A stretch of DNA of 23,270 nucleotides from CAZLWF01 sp031972835 (GCA_031972835.1 DALYDX010000012.1:1-23270), one strand, 5' to 3'. Counted from the stretch's first letter, positions 16,398-22,397 are shown. Notes: a model not told the origin generated them from the sequence alone. A program made the numbers and translations.

Positions 16398-16889
16398 ATG
16401 GCAATTACAAAACAAAAAAAGCAGGAAGTTACAAAAGAGTTTGCTGATTTGATAAAAGATGCTAAATCTCTTGTTTTTGTTAAATTCACCAAGTTGACTG
16501 TTGCGGATGCAAACAGTATGCGAAGAGGATTTCAAAAAGAGGATGTTGGCTACAAAGTCATAAAGAAGACTCTTATGAAAAGAGTATTGGGTGAGAGAGG
16601 TGTTAGTGGTGAAATGCCGGATCTTCCGGGAGAAGTCGCTATAGCTTATGGAATCGATTCTCTAGCGCCTGCGCGTGAGGTGTACAATTTTCACACTACA
16701 CACAGAAACAATATAGAAATTGTTGGTGGTGTATTTGAGGGTTTATACAAAACAAAAGAAGAAATGACTGCACTTGCAACAATTCCTTCTAGAGAAGTAT
16801 TACTTTCACAAATTGCATATCTCTTGAAATCTCCGATGCAACGCATAGCTATCGCAGTAAATGAAGTTGCAAAATTAAAAGTTAGTTAA
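16398..16889 (+). CDS. rplJ: Large ribosomal subunit protein uL10
   Basis: From ATG 16398 the protein has 163 residues, the usual size for bacterial L10. It begins MAITKQKKQEVTKEFADLIKDAKSLVFVKF, with the family's 'k...v.el...l..a.s.vv..y.gltv' pattern, then LTVADANSMRRGFQKEDVGYKVIKKTLMKRVL and a C-terminal helix that carries L7/L12 dimers. The open frame extends upstream to 16338, but that part lies in the attenuator region and does not resemble L10. L10 anchors the L7/L12 stalk on 23S rRNA at the factor-binding site. It is followed by rplL after 13 bp and preceded by the L10 leader, the classical arrangement. Confidence 0.96.
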   Translation: MAITKQKKQEVTKEFADLIKDAKSLVFVKFTKLTVADANSMRRGFQKEDVGYKVIKKTLMKRVLGERGVSGEMPDLPGEVAIAYGIDSLAPAREVYNFHTTHRNNIEIVGGVFEGLYKTKEEMTALATIPSREVLLSQIAYLLKSPMQRIAIAVNEVAKLKVS

Positions 16890-16902
16890 TTATATTAATT
16901 AT

Positions 16903-17259
16903 ATGAATGACATAATAGAAAAAATTGAAAAAATGTCTGTTCTTGAACTCAACGACCTTGTAAAGGCAATTGAAGAAAAGTTCGGCGTTTCAGCAGCAGC
17001 AGTTGCAGCAGCTCCTAGTGCTGGTGCAGGACCAGCAGCAGAAGAGAAAGATGCTTTCACAGTAGTACTTTCAGAAGCTGGAGAAGCAAAGATTGGTGTT
17101 ATGAAGGTTGTTAAGGAAGCTCTAGGTCTTGGTCTAAAAGAGGCTAAGGATATAGTAGATAACGTTCCAGCAACTCTAAAAGAAGGAATGAAAAAGGCAG
17201 AGGCTGAAGATCTTAAAAAGAAGATCGAAGAAGCAGGAGGAAAGGTAGAATTAAAGTAA
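16903..17259 (+). CDS. rplL: Large ribosomal subunit protein bL12 (L7/L12)
   Basis: The protein has 118 residues. The N-terminal dimerisation part (IEKIEKMSVLELNDLVKAIEEKFGVSA) is followed by an Ala/Gly/Pro hinge (about 33-48). The C-terminal domain includes FTVVLSEAGEAKIGVMKVVKEALGLGLKEAKDIVDNVPATLKEGM, in which the conserved 'K(I)xVIKxVR..TGLGLKEAK.lVe..P..lKe' pattern is clear. It forms the mobile stalk that recruits translation factors. No Shine-Dalgarno sequence precedes the ATG (AT-rich TTAATTAT). A strong hairpin terminator follows after about 10 bp, ending the unit. Confidence 0.97.
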   Translation: MNDIIEKIEKMSVLELNDLVKAIEEKFGVSAAAVAAAPSAGAGPAAEEKDAFTVVLSEAGEAKIGVMKVVKEALGLGLKEAKDIVDNVPATLKEGMKKAEAEDLKKKIEEAGGKVELK

Positions 17260-17269
17260 AAAAATACTC

Positions 17270-17305
17270 AAAAAGAAAAAGTCCCATATGGGACTTTTTC
17301 TTTTT
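17270..17305 (+). terminator. Strong intrinsic terminator after rplL
   Basis: A perfect 36-bp inverted repeat centred on GTCCCATATGGGAC (17281-17294) has A-rich left and T-rich right arms. It can work in both directions. Its final two bases are also the first two bases of the next promoter's TTGACA box. Confidence 0.92.
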
Positions 17306-17332
17306 GACAAACATAAGTTCCTAATATATATT
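17304..17332 (+). promoter_or_regulatory. Promoter of the 17348 gene
   Basis: TTGACA (17304-17309), a 17-bp spacer and TATATT (17327-17332) form a near-consensus promoter. Transcription would start near 17339, giving a nine-base leader before ATG 17348. Confidence 0.75.
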
Positions 17333-17347
17333 GAAGAAAAATTCTTG

Positions 17348-18052
17348 ATGGGACTTTTTAAAATAAAATCAAACACTCTCGTTTCAGAGAAGAATAATCT
17401 TCGTTTCAATATAAAAAGAATAGATGGAGGCACTATTGGTGTTTTTCAAGATTATCCAAATGCAAAGTTGGTACTCGAGGCAATTGAAAGCAGTATAAAT
17501 TCTCTTTCCTTGAATCTAGAGGAGAGTTTTAGTAGTAGAGAGAAAAAGAAATTTATTCTGTCAATCGATGGCAAAGAAATTACATATTTCATAAAAGGTA
17601 AATTATGGAATAGATTTATTAAAGATAGAGATTATAAGAAAAGTGTAACTGCATTAAGGGATCGGGATGCTTACGATTTTGAAACTAGTAATTTTTCTGT
17701 TCTCTACGAACTCTTTGCAAATAGAAGAGCAGCAGAAAGATATCAAAGGAAGTTTAAGACAGATCTAGGTATCGAAAAAGCAGTTGGATTTTATATCTGT
17801 ACACAAAAAGAAAATCAAGGAACACGCTTTGTTATATTTGAACATATACCAAATATGATTTACGAACTAACTGATGGGATACGTCGCGATATGGAATTAT
17901 ATGAGGTAGACATCCGACTTGCTCTCAATTCAGTAGGTGTGATCAATAAAGCGCCCTTTAAAAGAATTTTCGATTTGGTGCCTGTCACGAAAGGTAAGGG
18001 TATCGATTTTGTCATCGTCGACTCTGAAGATTGGTACATCAAAAAAATATAG
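17348..18052 (+). CDS. Hypothetical protein, possibly with a distant kinase-like fold
   Basis: From ATG 17348 the protein has 234 residues. The open frame extends to 17288, but that start lies inside the rplL terminator and upstream of the predicted promoter, so it is rejected. I do not recognise the family. There is no signal peptide or membrane helix. Charged and aromatic residues are spread evenly. The order of a segment FVIFEHIPNMIYEL, a middle 'DIRLALNSVGVINKAPFKRIF' and a late IDFVIVDSEDWYI weakly recalls the hinge, catalytic and metal loops of protein/aminoglycoside kinases, though the HxD motif is not evident. It is a single-gene unit with its own promoter and terminator, right after the ribosomal cluster. 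Confidence 0.7.
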   Translation: MGLFKIKSNTLVSEKNNLRFNIKRIDGGTIGVFQDYPNAKLVLEAIESSINSLSLNLEESFSSREKKKFILSIDGKEITYFIKGKLWNRFIKDRDYKKSVTALRDRDAYDFETSNFSVLYELFANRRAAERYQRKFKTDLGIEKAVGFYICTQKENQGTRFVIFEHIPNMIYELTDGIRRDMELYEVDIRLALNSVGVINKAPFKRIFDLVPVTKGKGIDFVIVDSEDWYIKKI

Positions 18053-18067
18053 CTAAACCGAGACTAG

Positions 18068-18093
18068 AAAAACCCTAAAAATAGGGTTTTTTT
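18068..18093 (+). terminator. Intrinsic terminator after the 17348 gene
   Basis: ACCCTA and TAGGGT pair around an AAAA loop, with flanking A and T runs extending the stem to ten pairs, followed by a T tract (18087-18093). Confidence 0.9.
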
Positions 18094-18098
18094 GTTGC

Positions 18099-18127
18099 TT
18101 GATTCCTGTTTTTAATAGGCGTATACT
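18099..18127 (+). promoter_or_regulatory. Promoter of the winged-helix gene, predicted leaderless
   Basis: TTGATT (18099-18104), a 17-bp spacer and TATACT (18122-18127) place the start at 18134, exactly the A of the ATG. The -35 begins only five bases after the preceding terminator. Confidence 0.7.
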
Positions 18128-18133
18128 CTTTCC

Positions 18134-18760
18134 ATGGAAACTCTCGGAAAACTGTTTGGTAGCTCGGCTCGTATCAAGGTCATGCGTCTTTTTATGCTGA
18201 ACGGTCGTTCAGGTTTTGAAAATAAAGACATAATAAAACGTAGCAAGATCAGTCCAAGTTCTGCACGCAAAGAACTCTCTTTGCTTTCTGGAGCTGGATT
18301 CATAAAAAAGAAAAGTTTTACCAAGGAAGTTGAAACTCCTACAGGACGCTTGAAAAAGAAAAAAACAACAGGATGGTTTTTGAATGAGAATTATCCGTAC
18401 CTAGCTTCAGTGCAAAACTTGCTGGTAGATTCTTGTTCTATGAATCGCGAGGATATCATGAAGCGATTTAAAAAAGCCGGAAAGATAAAACTTTTTATCG
18501 TTGCAGGGATTTTCACAAAAGACGAAGAGAGTCGTCTGGACTTGATGATAGTCGGAGACAATCTAAAAAGAAATATTATTGAAGCTTCAGTTAGGAATCT
18601 AGAAGCAGAATTGGGGAGAGAGCTTTCTTATGCTGTTTTTGAAACTATAGAATTTACTTACAGATTGGATATGTACGACAAGCTTGTGTGCGATGTGCTT
18701 GATTATCCGCACGAAACTTTAGTAAGTATTCCTGCTCTATCAACAAAAGTCTCTGCATAA
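18134..18760 (+). CDS. Winged-helix DNA-binding protein with degenerate nucleotidyltransferase-like domain
   Basis: The protein has 208 residues. The N-terminal half (about 1-85) reads as a winged helix: LFGSSARIKVMRLFMLNG, a recognition-helix region KISPSSARKELSLLSGAGFIKKK, and a basic wing GRLKKKKTTGWFLNENY. The C-terminal half (about 115-190) resembles the MNT-type nucleotidyltransferase domain: KIKLFIVAGIFTKDEESRLDLMIVGDNL, then NLEAELGRELSYAVFETIEFTYRLDMYDK. The usual catalytic 'GS...SDxDL' is changed: the first Asp is Arg134 and the GS is missing, leaving one Asp (136), so catalysis is doubtful. It may be a transcriptional regulator using the dead domain as a sensor. It sits alone between two terminators. 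Confidence 0.75.
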   Translation: METLGKLFGSSARIKVMRLFMLNGRSGFENKDIIKRSKISPSSARKELSLLSGAGFIKKKSFTKEVETPTGRLKKKKTTGWFLNENYPYLASVQNLLVDSCSMNREDIMKRFKKAGKIKLFIVAGIFTKDEESRLDLMIVGDNLKRNIIEASVRNLEAELGRELSYAVFETIEFTYRLDMYDKLVCDVLDYPHETLVSIPALSTKVSA

Positions 18761-18770
18761 GGGGCTTTTT
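18745..18770 (+). terminator. Terminator overlapping the end of the winged-helix gene
   Basis: AAAAGTCTC (18745-18753) can pair with GGGGCTTTT (18761-18769) with two G-U pairs around a seven-base loop that contains the TAA stop. A short T run follows. Confidence 0.6.
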
Positions 18771-18772
18771 AG

Positions 18773-18781
18773 TTATCCACA
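18773..18781 (+). promoter_or_regulatory. Consensus DnaA box
   Basis: TTATCCACA is an exact match to the strict DnaA box. It lies between the terminator and the -35 box of the next gene. A single 9-mer in an AT-rich 23-kb window could arise by chance. Confidence 0.4.
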
Positions 18782-18787
18782 TACATC

Positions 18788-18816
18788 TTTCCAATAGTTT
18801 TTAGTAGGGCTATAAT
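18788..18816 (+). promoter_or_regulatory. Promoter of the MscS-like gene
   Basis: TTTCCA (18788-18793), a 17-bp spacer and a perfect TATAAT (18811-18816) predict a start near 18823. This leaves an untranslated leader of about 113 nt, long for this genome. Confidence 0.65.
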
Positions 18817-18870
18817 ATAAGCATACTTTGAAAGGTCGAACTTAAAAGGTATGTGTATTTATTAGTAACA

Positions 18871-18924
18871 TTTTGCCGCTTGCGGTAAAGCGTTCTCCGC
18901 TCACGCAATTGCGCGGATGAGCGG
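18871..18924 (+). promoter_or_regulatory. Structured leader RNA before the MscS-like gene
   Basis: Two GC-rich hairpins stand out in AT-rich DNA. The first is TTTGCCG-CTTG-CGGTAAA (18872-18889). The second is CCGCTCA (18897-18903) with TGAGCGG (18918-18924), containing an inner CGC-AATT-GCG. CCGC at 18897-18900 can instead pair with GCGG at 18882-18885, so two exclusive folds exist. The second hairpin ends 11 bases before the ATG. Confidence 0.5.
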
Positions 18925-18935
18925 TATATTAAAGT

Positions 18936-19622
18936 ATGTTTATACAAACATGGGGAGAAGTCTTTGGTGCATCACTACAGAATCTATGGTGGGGTTTCAT
19001 TAACTTCGTTCCGAATCTTATAGTAGCGATTATAGTTTTTATAGTAGGGTGGGTAGTTGGTTCAGTAGTAGGAAAGGCAATCGAGCAAGTTATCAGTGCT
19101 CTTAAAATCGATTCTCTTTTCAAAAGTGCAGGTGCAGAAGAAGTACTTTCACGTGCTGGATTCAAACTCAATGTTGGTGGTTTCTTGGGTGGTTTGGTAA
19201 AGTGGTTTGTTATTGTAGTTTTCCTAATGACTTCACTAGAAGTTATTGGTCTAACACAAGTAAATGATTTCTTACGTGAAGTTGTTTTGAACTATCTTCC
19301 AAACGTTATCATCGCTTCACTAGTTCTAGTTGTTGCTACAATCATTGCTGATGCAATGAGAAAAGTTGTAGAAGGATCAGCTCGTGCAGCAAATGTACAC
19401 TCAGCAAACTTGCTAGGTACAATTACAAAATACGCAATTTGGATTTTTGCTCTTATCATTGCTCTTTCTGAGCTTGGTATTGCAGCACAATTCATGCAAA
19501 TTCTTTTCACTGGACTTATCGCAATGCTTGCTATTGCAGGTGGACTTGCTTTTGGTCTTGGAGGCAAAGAGGCTGCATCTCGTACAATCGAGAAGCTTCG
19601 CTCAGAAACTTCACATCGATAA
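18936..19622 (+). CDS. Short MscS-type/conserved TM-helix membrane protein
   Basis: The protein has 228 residues and about five membrane helices (about 21-46, 85-106, 120-140, 160-180, 187-208). The N-terminal FVPNLIVAIIVFIVGWVVGSVVGKAIEQVISALKIDSLF matches the conserved TM-helix repeat of CmpX-like mechanosensitive channel relatives. The last helix, AIAGGLAFGLGGKEAASRTIEKL, resembles the glycine/alanine-rich pore helix TM3 of MscS. The protein stops where MscS continues into its beta and cytoplasmic cage domains, so it is a membrane-only form. It probably forms a stress-responsive channel or a small-solute leak. It is a single-gene unit with a strong terminator. Confidence 0.85.
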   Translation: MFIQTWGEVFGASLQNLWWGFINFVPNLIVAIIVFIVGWVVGSVVGKAIEQVISALKIDSLFKSAGAEEVLSRAGFKLNVGGFLGGLVKWFVIVVFLMTSLEVIGLTQVNDFLREVVLNYLPNVIIASLVLVVATIIADAMRKVVEGSARAANVHSANLLGTITKYAIWIFALIIALSELGIAAQFMQILFTGLIAMLAIAGGLAFGLGGKEAASRTIEKLRSETSHR

Positions 19623-19641
19623 AAAGTTCGATCATTTCGAC

Positions 19642-19669
19642 AAAAAATCTCCCTTTTGGGGGATTTTTT
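19642..19669 (+). terminator. Intrinsic terminator after the MscS-like gene
   Basis: AAAAAATCTCCC and GGGGGATTTTTT pair around TTTT (one G-U pair), followed by GTTTT. It is a strong rho-independent terminator. Confidence 0.92.
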
Positions 19670-19708
19670 GTTTTGCACAGTTTTGCTGCTTAGTTTAAAT
19701 ATATGAGT

Positions 19709-19752
19709 TATAATAAATAATATAGTCATACGCACTATTTATCATGACTATA
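19709..19752 (+). promoter_or_regulatory. Possible promoter with nine-base inverted repeat before the secreted-protein gene
   Basis: TATAAT (19709-19714) predicts a start near 19721, where a perfect inverted repeat begins: TATAGTCAT (19721-19729) and ATGACTATA (19744-19752). This could be an operator or a 5'-end mRNA hairpin. The -35 is poor, so the promoter itself is uncertain. Confidence 0.45.
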
Positions 19753-19783
19753 AAATTATCAATAAAATAAAAATATTAAACAT

Positions 19784-20605
19784 ATGAATAAAAAATATTT
19801 ATTGGCTATATTTCTTGCACTTGTGATAGGTTTTTTTGGAGTTAATTCTCAAGTTCGCGCTGAGTCAGAAAGTGGAGACAGTGGTGACTCTGCGGAAGTA
19901 GAAGGCTCAGACGATAACTCAGGATCAGACGATGGTTCTGACAAATCAGATTCAAATGACGACAATAGTAATGATTCTGAAGAATCAAATGATGATAGTA
20001 ATGATGATTCAAATGATGACGCAAGTAACGACTCAAATGAGTCAGATGATTCAGGAATAGATGGGGATGATGATTCAAATGACGACAAAGGAGGCCTTCG
20101 TCCAAGAATTAAGGATCGATTTATGAGTGAAGAGGATAAACCAACAATGAATCCTTTCTTGAAAAAGATGGAAGATCGAGAAACCATATTGGATAAGTTC
20201 AAGGAAAATAGTGGACCAGGTAGTTTAGGTCGCACTGTTTCAGAAATCCGAAAACATGTTGGAGCAAGATTAGAAGTAGCTGGTAAGAATCTAGACAACT
20301 TCATACTCCGACTTGATGAGCGTCTTACAAAAATCGAAGCTTCCGGCAGAGATGTTACTAATCAGAGAGCCCTACTTGATGAAGCTAAAGATGCAGTAGA
20401 TGGAGTACATACAGCAGTATCAGAGAACAAAGCTTTGATTGAAAGTGAGACAGCAACAAAAGAAGAAGTTAAAGCAGCTGCAGAAGAAGTTAAGACAACT
20501 GTTGGTGTTGCTCGAGACGCAATAAAGATGGTTATCGAATCTATGAAAGAAAGTTTCTCACCGACAGATACCGGAGACAGTGATGATGATTCAACAAATA
20601 GTTAA
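19784..20605 (+). CDS. Secreted Ser/Asp/Asn-rich protein with helical C-terminal domain
   Basis: The protein has 273 residues. A clear signal peptide (residues 1-26, basic start, hydrophobic core, VRA cleavage site) precedes a low-complexity acidic tract (about 27-105) made of Ser, Asp, Asn and Glu. The rest (about 106-260) is predicted helical: a charged linker, then RTVSEIRKHVGARLEVAGKNLDNFILRLDERLTKIEASGRDV and a long Ala/Glu/Lys helix. It ends in another short Asp/Ser tail. I do not recognise the family by name, but the design (exported, disordered acidic spacer, helical bundle) suggests a surface or wall-spanning protein that binds cations or a partner. The partner may be the small membrane protein encoded 27 bp downstream. 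Confidence 0.8.
   Translation: MNKKYLLAIFLALVIGFFGVNSQVRAESESGDSGDSAEVEGSDDNSGSDDGSDKSDSNDDNSNDSEESNDDSNDDSNDDASNDSNESDDSGIDGDDDSNDDKGGLRPRIKDRFMSEEDKPTMNPFLKKMEDRETILDKFKENSGPGSLGRTVSEIRKHVGARLEVAGKNLDNFILRLDERLTKIEASGRDVTNQRALLDEAKDAVDGVHTAVSENKALIESETATKEEVKAAAEEVKTTVGVARDAIKMVIESMKESFSPTDTGDSDDDSTNS
19862..20092 (+). repeat. Low-complexity tract coding for Ser/Asp/Asn-rich spacer
   Basis: Irregular repeats of TCAAATGATGA-type units encode about 77 residues of mostly Ser, Asp, Asn, Glu and Gly. Such tracts often vary in length between strains through slippage. Confidence 0.75.
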
Positions 20606-20632
20606 TTAATAATTTAATTGAATTTAAAAAAT

Positions 20633-20950
20633 ATGGAAAACTCAAACGAATCAACGAATATGAATCCTATGGGTTCTATGAATCAGATGAACAACCAAGC
20701 GCCTGTTCACACTGGTCATTCAAAGAGAAATATAGTCTGGGTTGTTGTAATAATAATCTTAGCCGCACTAGCTTATTTCTACATGAATGGTAACTTCTCA
20801 AAAAACATGATAGAAAATTCAACAAGTGAAGTTAGCACACAAGATGATGCAAATGCAGAAGTGATCACAAATACAAACGACGATCTCTCTAGTATAGAAG
20901 CAGATTTCAATGCTATGGACTTCGAATCATTGGACGCAGGGTTAGAATAG
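20633..20950 (+). CDS. Small single-pass membrane protein, partner of the secreted protein
   Basis: From ATG 20633 the protein has 105 residues (a TTG at 20618 is also open but less likely). It has a Met/Asn-rich N-terminus (about 1-35), a basic HSKRN stop before one membrane helix (IVWVVVIIILAALAYFYM, about 39-56), and an acidic outer domain ending in DDLSSIEADFNAMDFESLDAGLE. That final Asp/Leu-patterned segment looks like a short amphipathic helix suited to binding. The gene is 27 bp after the secreted Ser/Asp-rich protein without a terminator between, and a terminator follows, so the two form one unit. I do not recognise the family. Confidence 0.75.
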   Translation: MENSNESTNMNPMGSMNQMNNQAPVHTGHSKRNIVWVVVIIILAALAYFYMNGNFSKNMIENSTSEVSTQDDANAEVITNTNDDLSSIEADFNAMDFESLDAGLE

Positions 20951-20969
20951 TCGTTTTTTCAAAAACAGA

Positions 20970-20995
20970 AGCCCCCAGAAGGGGGTTTTTGTTTT
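20970..20995 (+). terminator. Intrinsic terminator after the membrane protein gene
   Basis: CCCCC (20972-20976) and GGGGG (20981-20985) pair around AGAA, with A/T extension of the stem and TTTTTGTTTT behind it. Confidence 0.92.
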
Positions 20996-20996
20996 G

Positions 20997-21025
20997 TTGA
21001 CTGTAGATATTTTGTGTTGTAGTAT
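20997..21025 (+). promoter_or_regulatory. Promoter of the 21043 gene
   Basis: TTGACT (20997-21002), 17 bp, and TAGTAT (21020-21025) fit a promoter; TATAAA at 21023-21028 is a better box but at 20-bp spacing. The -35 begins two bases after the preceding terminator. The leader before ATG 21043 would be about 8-11 nt. Confidence 0.55.
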
Positions 21026-21042
21026 AAATAAAAAGTAACAAT

Positions 21043-21465
21043 ATGAGATATGTTTCAATTAGGCAAAAGCCTTCAGATAAGAATATATTTGATGCTGTTC
21101 GCATAGAAATAGATATACACAGAAGAAAAATTCTTCGTCATATTAAAGATACGAACAAAATGAGAGTAGAGTTTTTTAAGTTTTTTAAAGAAGAAATCTG
21201 CGAGGATATCAGAAAAGAACACAGACCATCTAACTCACCGATATATTTTCTCAAGAAAATTGCAAATGAAGTTTGGGATCACATCCCTGAGATTCAAGCG
21301 ATTGTGAATATCAAAAAATTCAACGATCAGGAAACAAAGAAGAGAACTGCTCGTGAACGTAAAGCTAAGTTTCGCAGGATGAATAGAGATGGTCAAAAAA
21401 AGCCTGACTCACCAAAAGAAACAAAGGTCGAGCTTGAGCTCAAAAAACAACTTAAACTATTTTAA
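21043..21465 (+). CDS. Hypothetical basic protein
   Basis: The protein has 140 residues and is not recognised. It has no signal peptide or membrane helix. The first part (about 1-85) contains mixed helices (FDAVRIEIDIHRRKILRHIKD, MRVEFFKFFKEEICEDIRKE). The C-terminal part (about 90-140) is strongly basic: KFNDQETKKRTARERKAKF, then RRMNRDGQKK, probably disordered and able to bind nucleic acid, which is inference only. It is a single-gene unit with its own promoter and terminator. Confidence 0.7.
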   Translation: MRYVSIRQKPSDKNIFDAVRIEIDIHRRKILRHIKDTNKMRVEFFKFFKEEICEDIRKEHRPSNSPIYFLKKIANEVWDHIPEIQAIVNIKKFNDQETKKRTARERKAKFRRMNRDGQKKPDSPKETKVELELKKQLKLF

Positions 21466-21471
21466 TCTTTT

Positions 21472-21494
21472 AAACCCGCAAACTCGCGGGTTTT
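21472..21494 (+). terminator. Intrinsic terminator after the 21043 gene
   Basis: AAACCCGC and GCGGGTTT pair around AACT-type loop bases (loop 21480-21485), followed by TTAATTTT. Confidence 0.88.
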
Positions 21495-21498
21495 AATT

Positions 21499-21527
21499 TT
21501 GACAAAAATTGATATAAGTTGTAGTGT
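21499..21527 (+). promoter_or_regulatory. Promoter of the 21562 gene
   Basis: A perfect TTGACA (21499-21504), 17 bp and TAGTGT (21522-21527) mirror the arrangement before the 21043 gene. The -10 is weak. The TTG of this box is also the first codon of the longest open frame, which argues against that start codon. Confidence 0.5.
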
Positions 21528-21561
21528 AGAGAAAAATATTGTTCACCAAAATTTTCAAAAT

Positions 21562-22242
21562 ATGGATTTATTTATCGTAGTTACTCCCGATGTGAGTAAC
21601 GTATCTAAAGATGTAATTGCTCAGGCTTATGAAAAAACTGAGAAAAATCTCAACAGATCTATCTTCTTTTCTCATGAACCTGTAGGAACCGAGAAGGTTT
21701 TTATTTACTCAGAAAAAACTATCGGTGTTGAATTTTATGAACATACCGAAAGGTTGATATTGGATTATTACAAATTGGGCAAGGGGGCAATTTGTTCAAT
21801 TGACCAGATGTCATTTGAAGAAGTAGTTACAACAAGTCCGAAGATTGCGACTTTGTTTTTCGTTGTCACTGAAAATAAAGTTGAGGCTTTGTTTAAAAAA
21901 TTAAGCAGTGAAACTTATGGGAATGCATATAAAGATTTACTCTTGTCTCCGCTTAGTAGCAAGGAAAAGTTTATACCCGGCGAAGTGGTTTTTATTGGTA
22001 GGGTTTTTGATAATGTGTTTTCCGCATGTTATTTATCAGAGTATGATTTACTCGATACATTTCATGTTGAAGGTCAATTTAAACTCAGTGCTATTTCTAC
22101 AGGACGCTCTGCATTGCAAACATATCTTCGCATGAAAGATGCTGGAAAAGACTTCAGTGAAAATATGAAGGAAGCCATGAAAACCGGTCTAAAAAAAATG
22201 CACACTGGCATCGGTAAATTCATTGAAAACATAGACAAATAA
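21562..22242 (+). CDS. Hypothetical protein
   Basis: From ATG 21562 the protein has 226 residues; a TTG at 21499 would add 21, but it coincides with a consensus -35 box, so ATG is preferred. I do not recognise the family. It reads as a soluble alpha/beta protein: MDLFIVVTPDVSNVSKDVIAQAYEK at the start, ERLILDYYKLGKGAICSIDQMSFEEVV and IATLFFVVTENKVEALFKKL in the middle. The C-terminal 45 residues (TGRSALQTYLRMKDAGKDFSENMKEAMKTGLKKMHTGIGKFIENIDK) look like an amphipathic Lys-rich helix. There are no signal peptide, membrane helix or catalytic motifs I can name. It is a single-gene unit directly before the 23S rRNA region. Confidence 0.7.
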   Translation: MDLFIVVTPDVSNVSKDVIAQAYEKTEKNLNRSIFFSHEPVGTEKVFIYSEKTIGVEFYEHTERLILDYYKLGKGAICSIDQMSFEEVVTTSPKIATLFFVVTENKVEALFKKLSSETYGNAYKDLLLSPLSSKEKFIPGEVVFIGRVFDNVFSACYLSEYDLLDTFHVEGQFKLSAISTGRSALQTYLRMKDAGKDFSENMKEAMKTGLKKMHTGIGKFIENIDK

Positions 22243-22250
22243 TGCACTCA

Positions 22251-22276
22251 AAAAGCCCTTATTTTTAAGGGCTTTT
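22251..22276 (+). terminator. Intrinsic terminator before the 23S rRNA unit
   Basis: AAAAGCCCTTA and TAAGGGCTTTT form a perfect eleven-pair stem around TTTT. It separates the protein gene from the rRNA unit. Confidence 0.93.
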
Positions 22277-22315
22277 ACTATATTTGGGCACTTTCCAAAT
22301 ATTACAGCCAAAAGC

Positions 22316-22344
22316 TTGACTTACTATTTGTATTCCTATATACT
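22316..22344 (+). promoter_or_regulatory. Strong promoter of the 23S rRNA unit
   Basis: TTGACT (22316-22321), a 17-bp spacer and TATACT (22339-22344) are each five of six to consensus. Transcription would start near 22351. It is the best promoter in the 434-bp gap before 23S rRNA. Confidence 0.75.
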
Positions 22345-22355
22345 CTCCTTACTGT

Positions 22356-22397
22356 TATGAAATTAACTAACAAAACAAAGCACAAGCGGGTATTCTA
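22356..22397 (+). CDS. Possible 13-residue leader peptide
   Basis: ATG 22356 to TAA 22395-22397 encodes MKLTNKTKHKRVF, five bases after the predicted transcription start. It is rich in Lys, Arg, Thr and His. Its last sense codons cover GCGGG (22386-22390), which can pair with CCCGC in the terminator downstream. This is the layout of a transcription attenuation leader, but so short a frame may be untranslated. Confidence 0.35.

Noticed and set aside
17288..17347. Longer start for the 17348 gene
   Set aside because: ATG 17288 lies in the rplL terminator hairpin and upstream of the predicted transcription start.
19849..20304. A 151-codon open frame on the minus strand
   Set aside because: It is antisense to the Ser/Asp-rich tract; the repeated codons keep the opposite strand free of stops. 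Its Ser/Leu-rich product has no domain features.
21499..21561. TTG start of the last hypothetical gene
   Set aside because: The TTG belongs to a perfect TTGACA box placed just after a terminator, so the start is probably ATG 21562. This is not certain because the -10 is weak.
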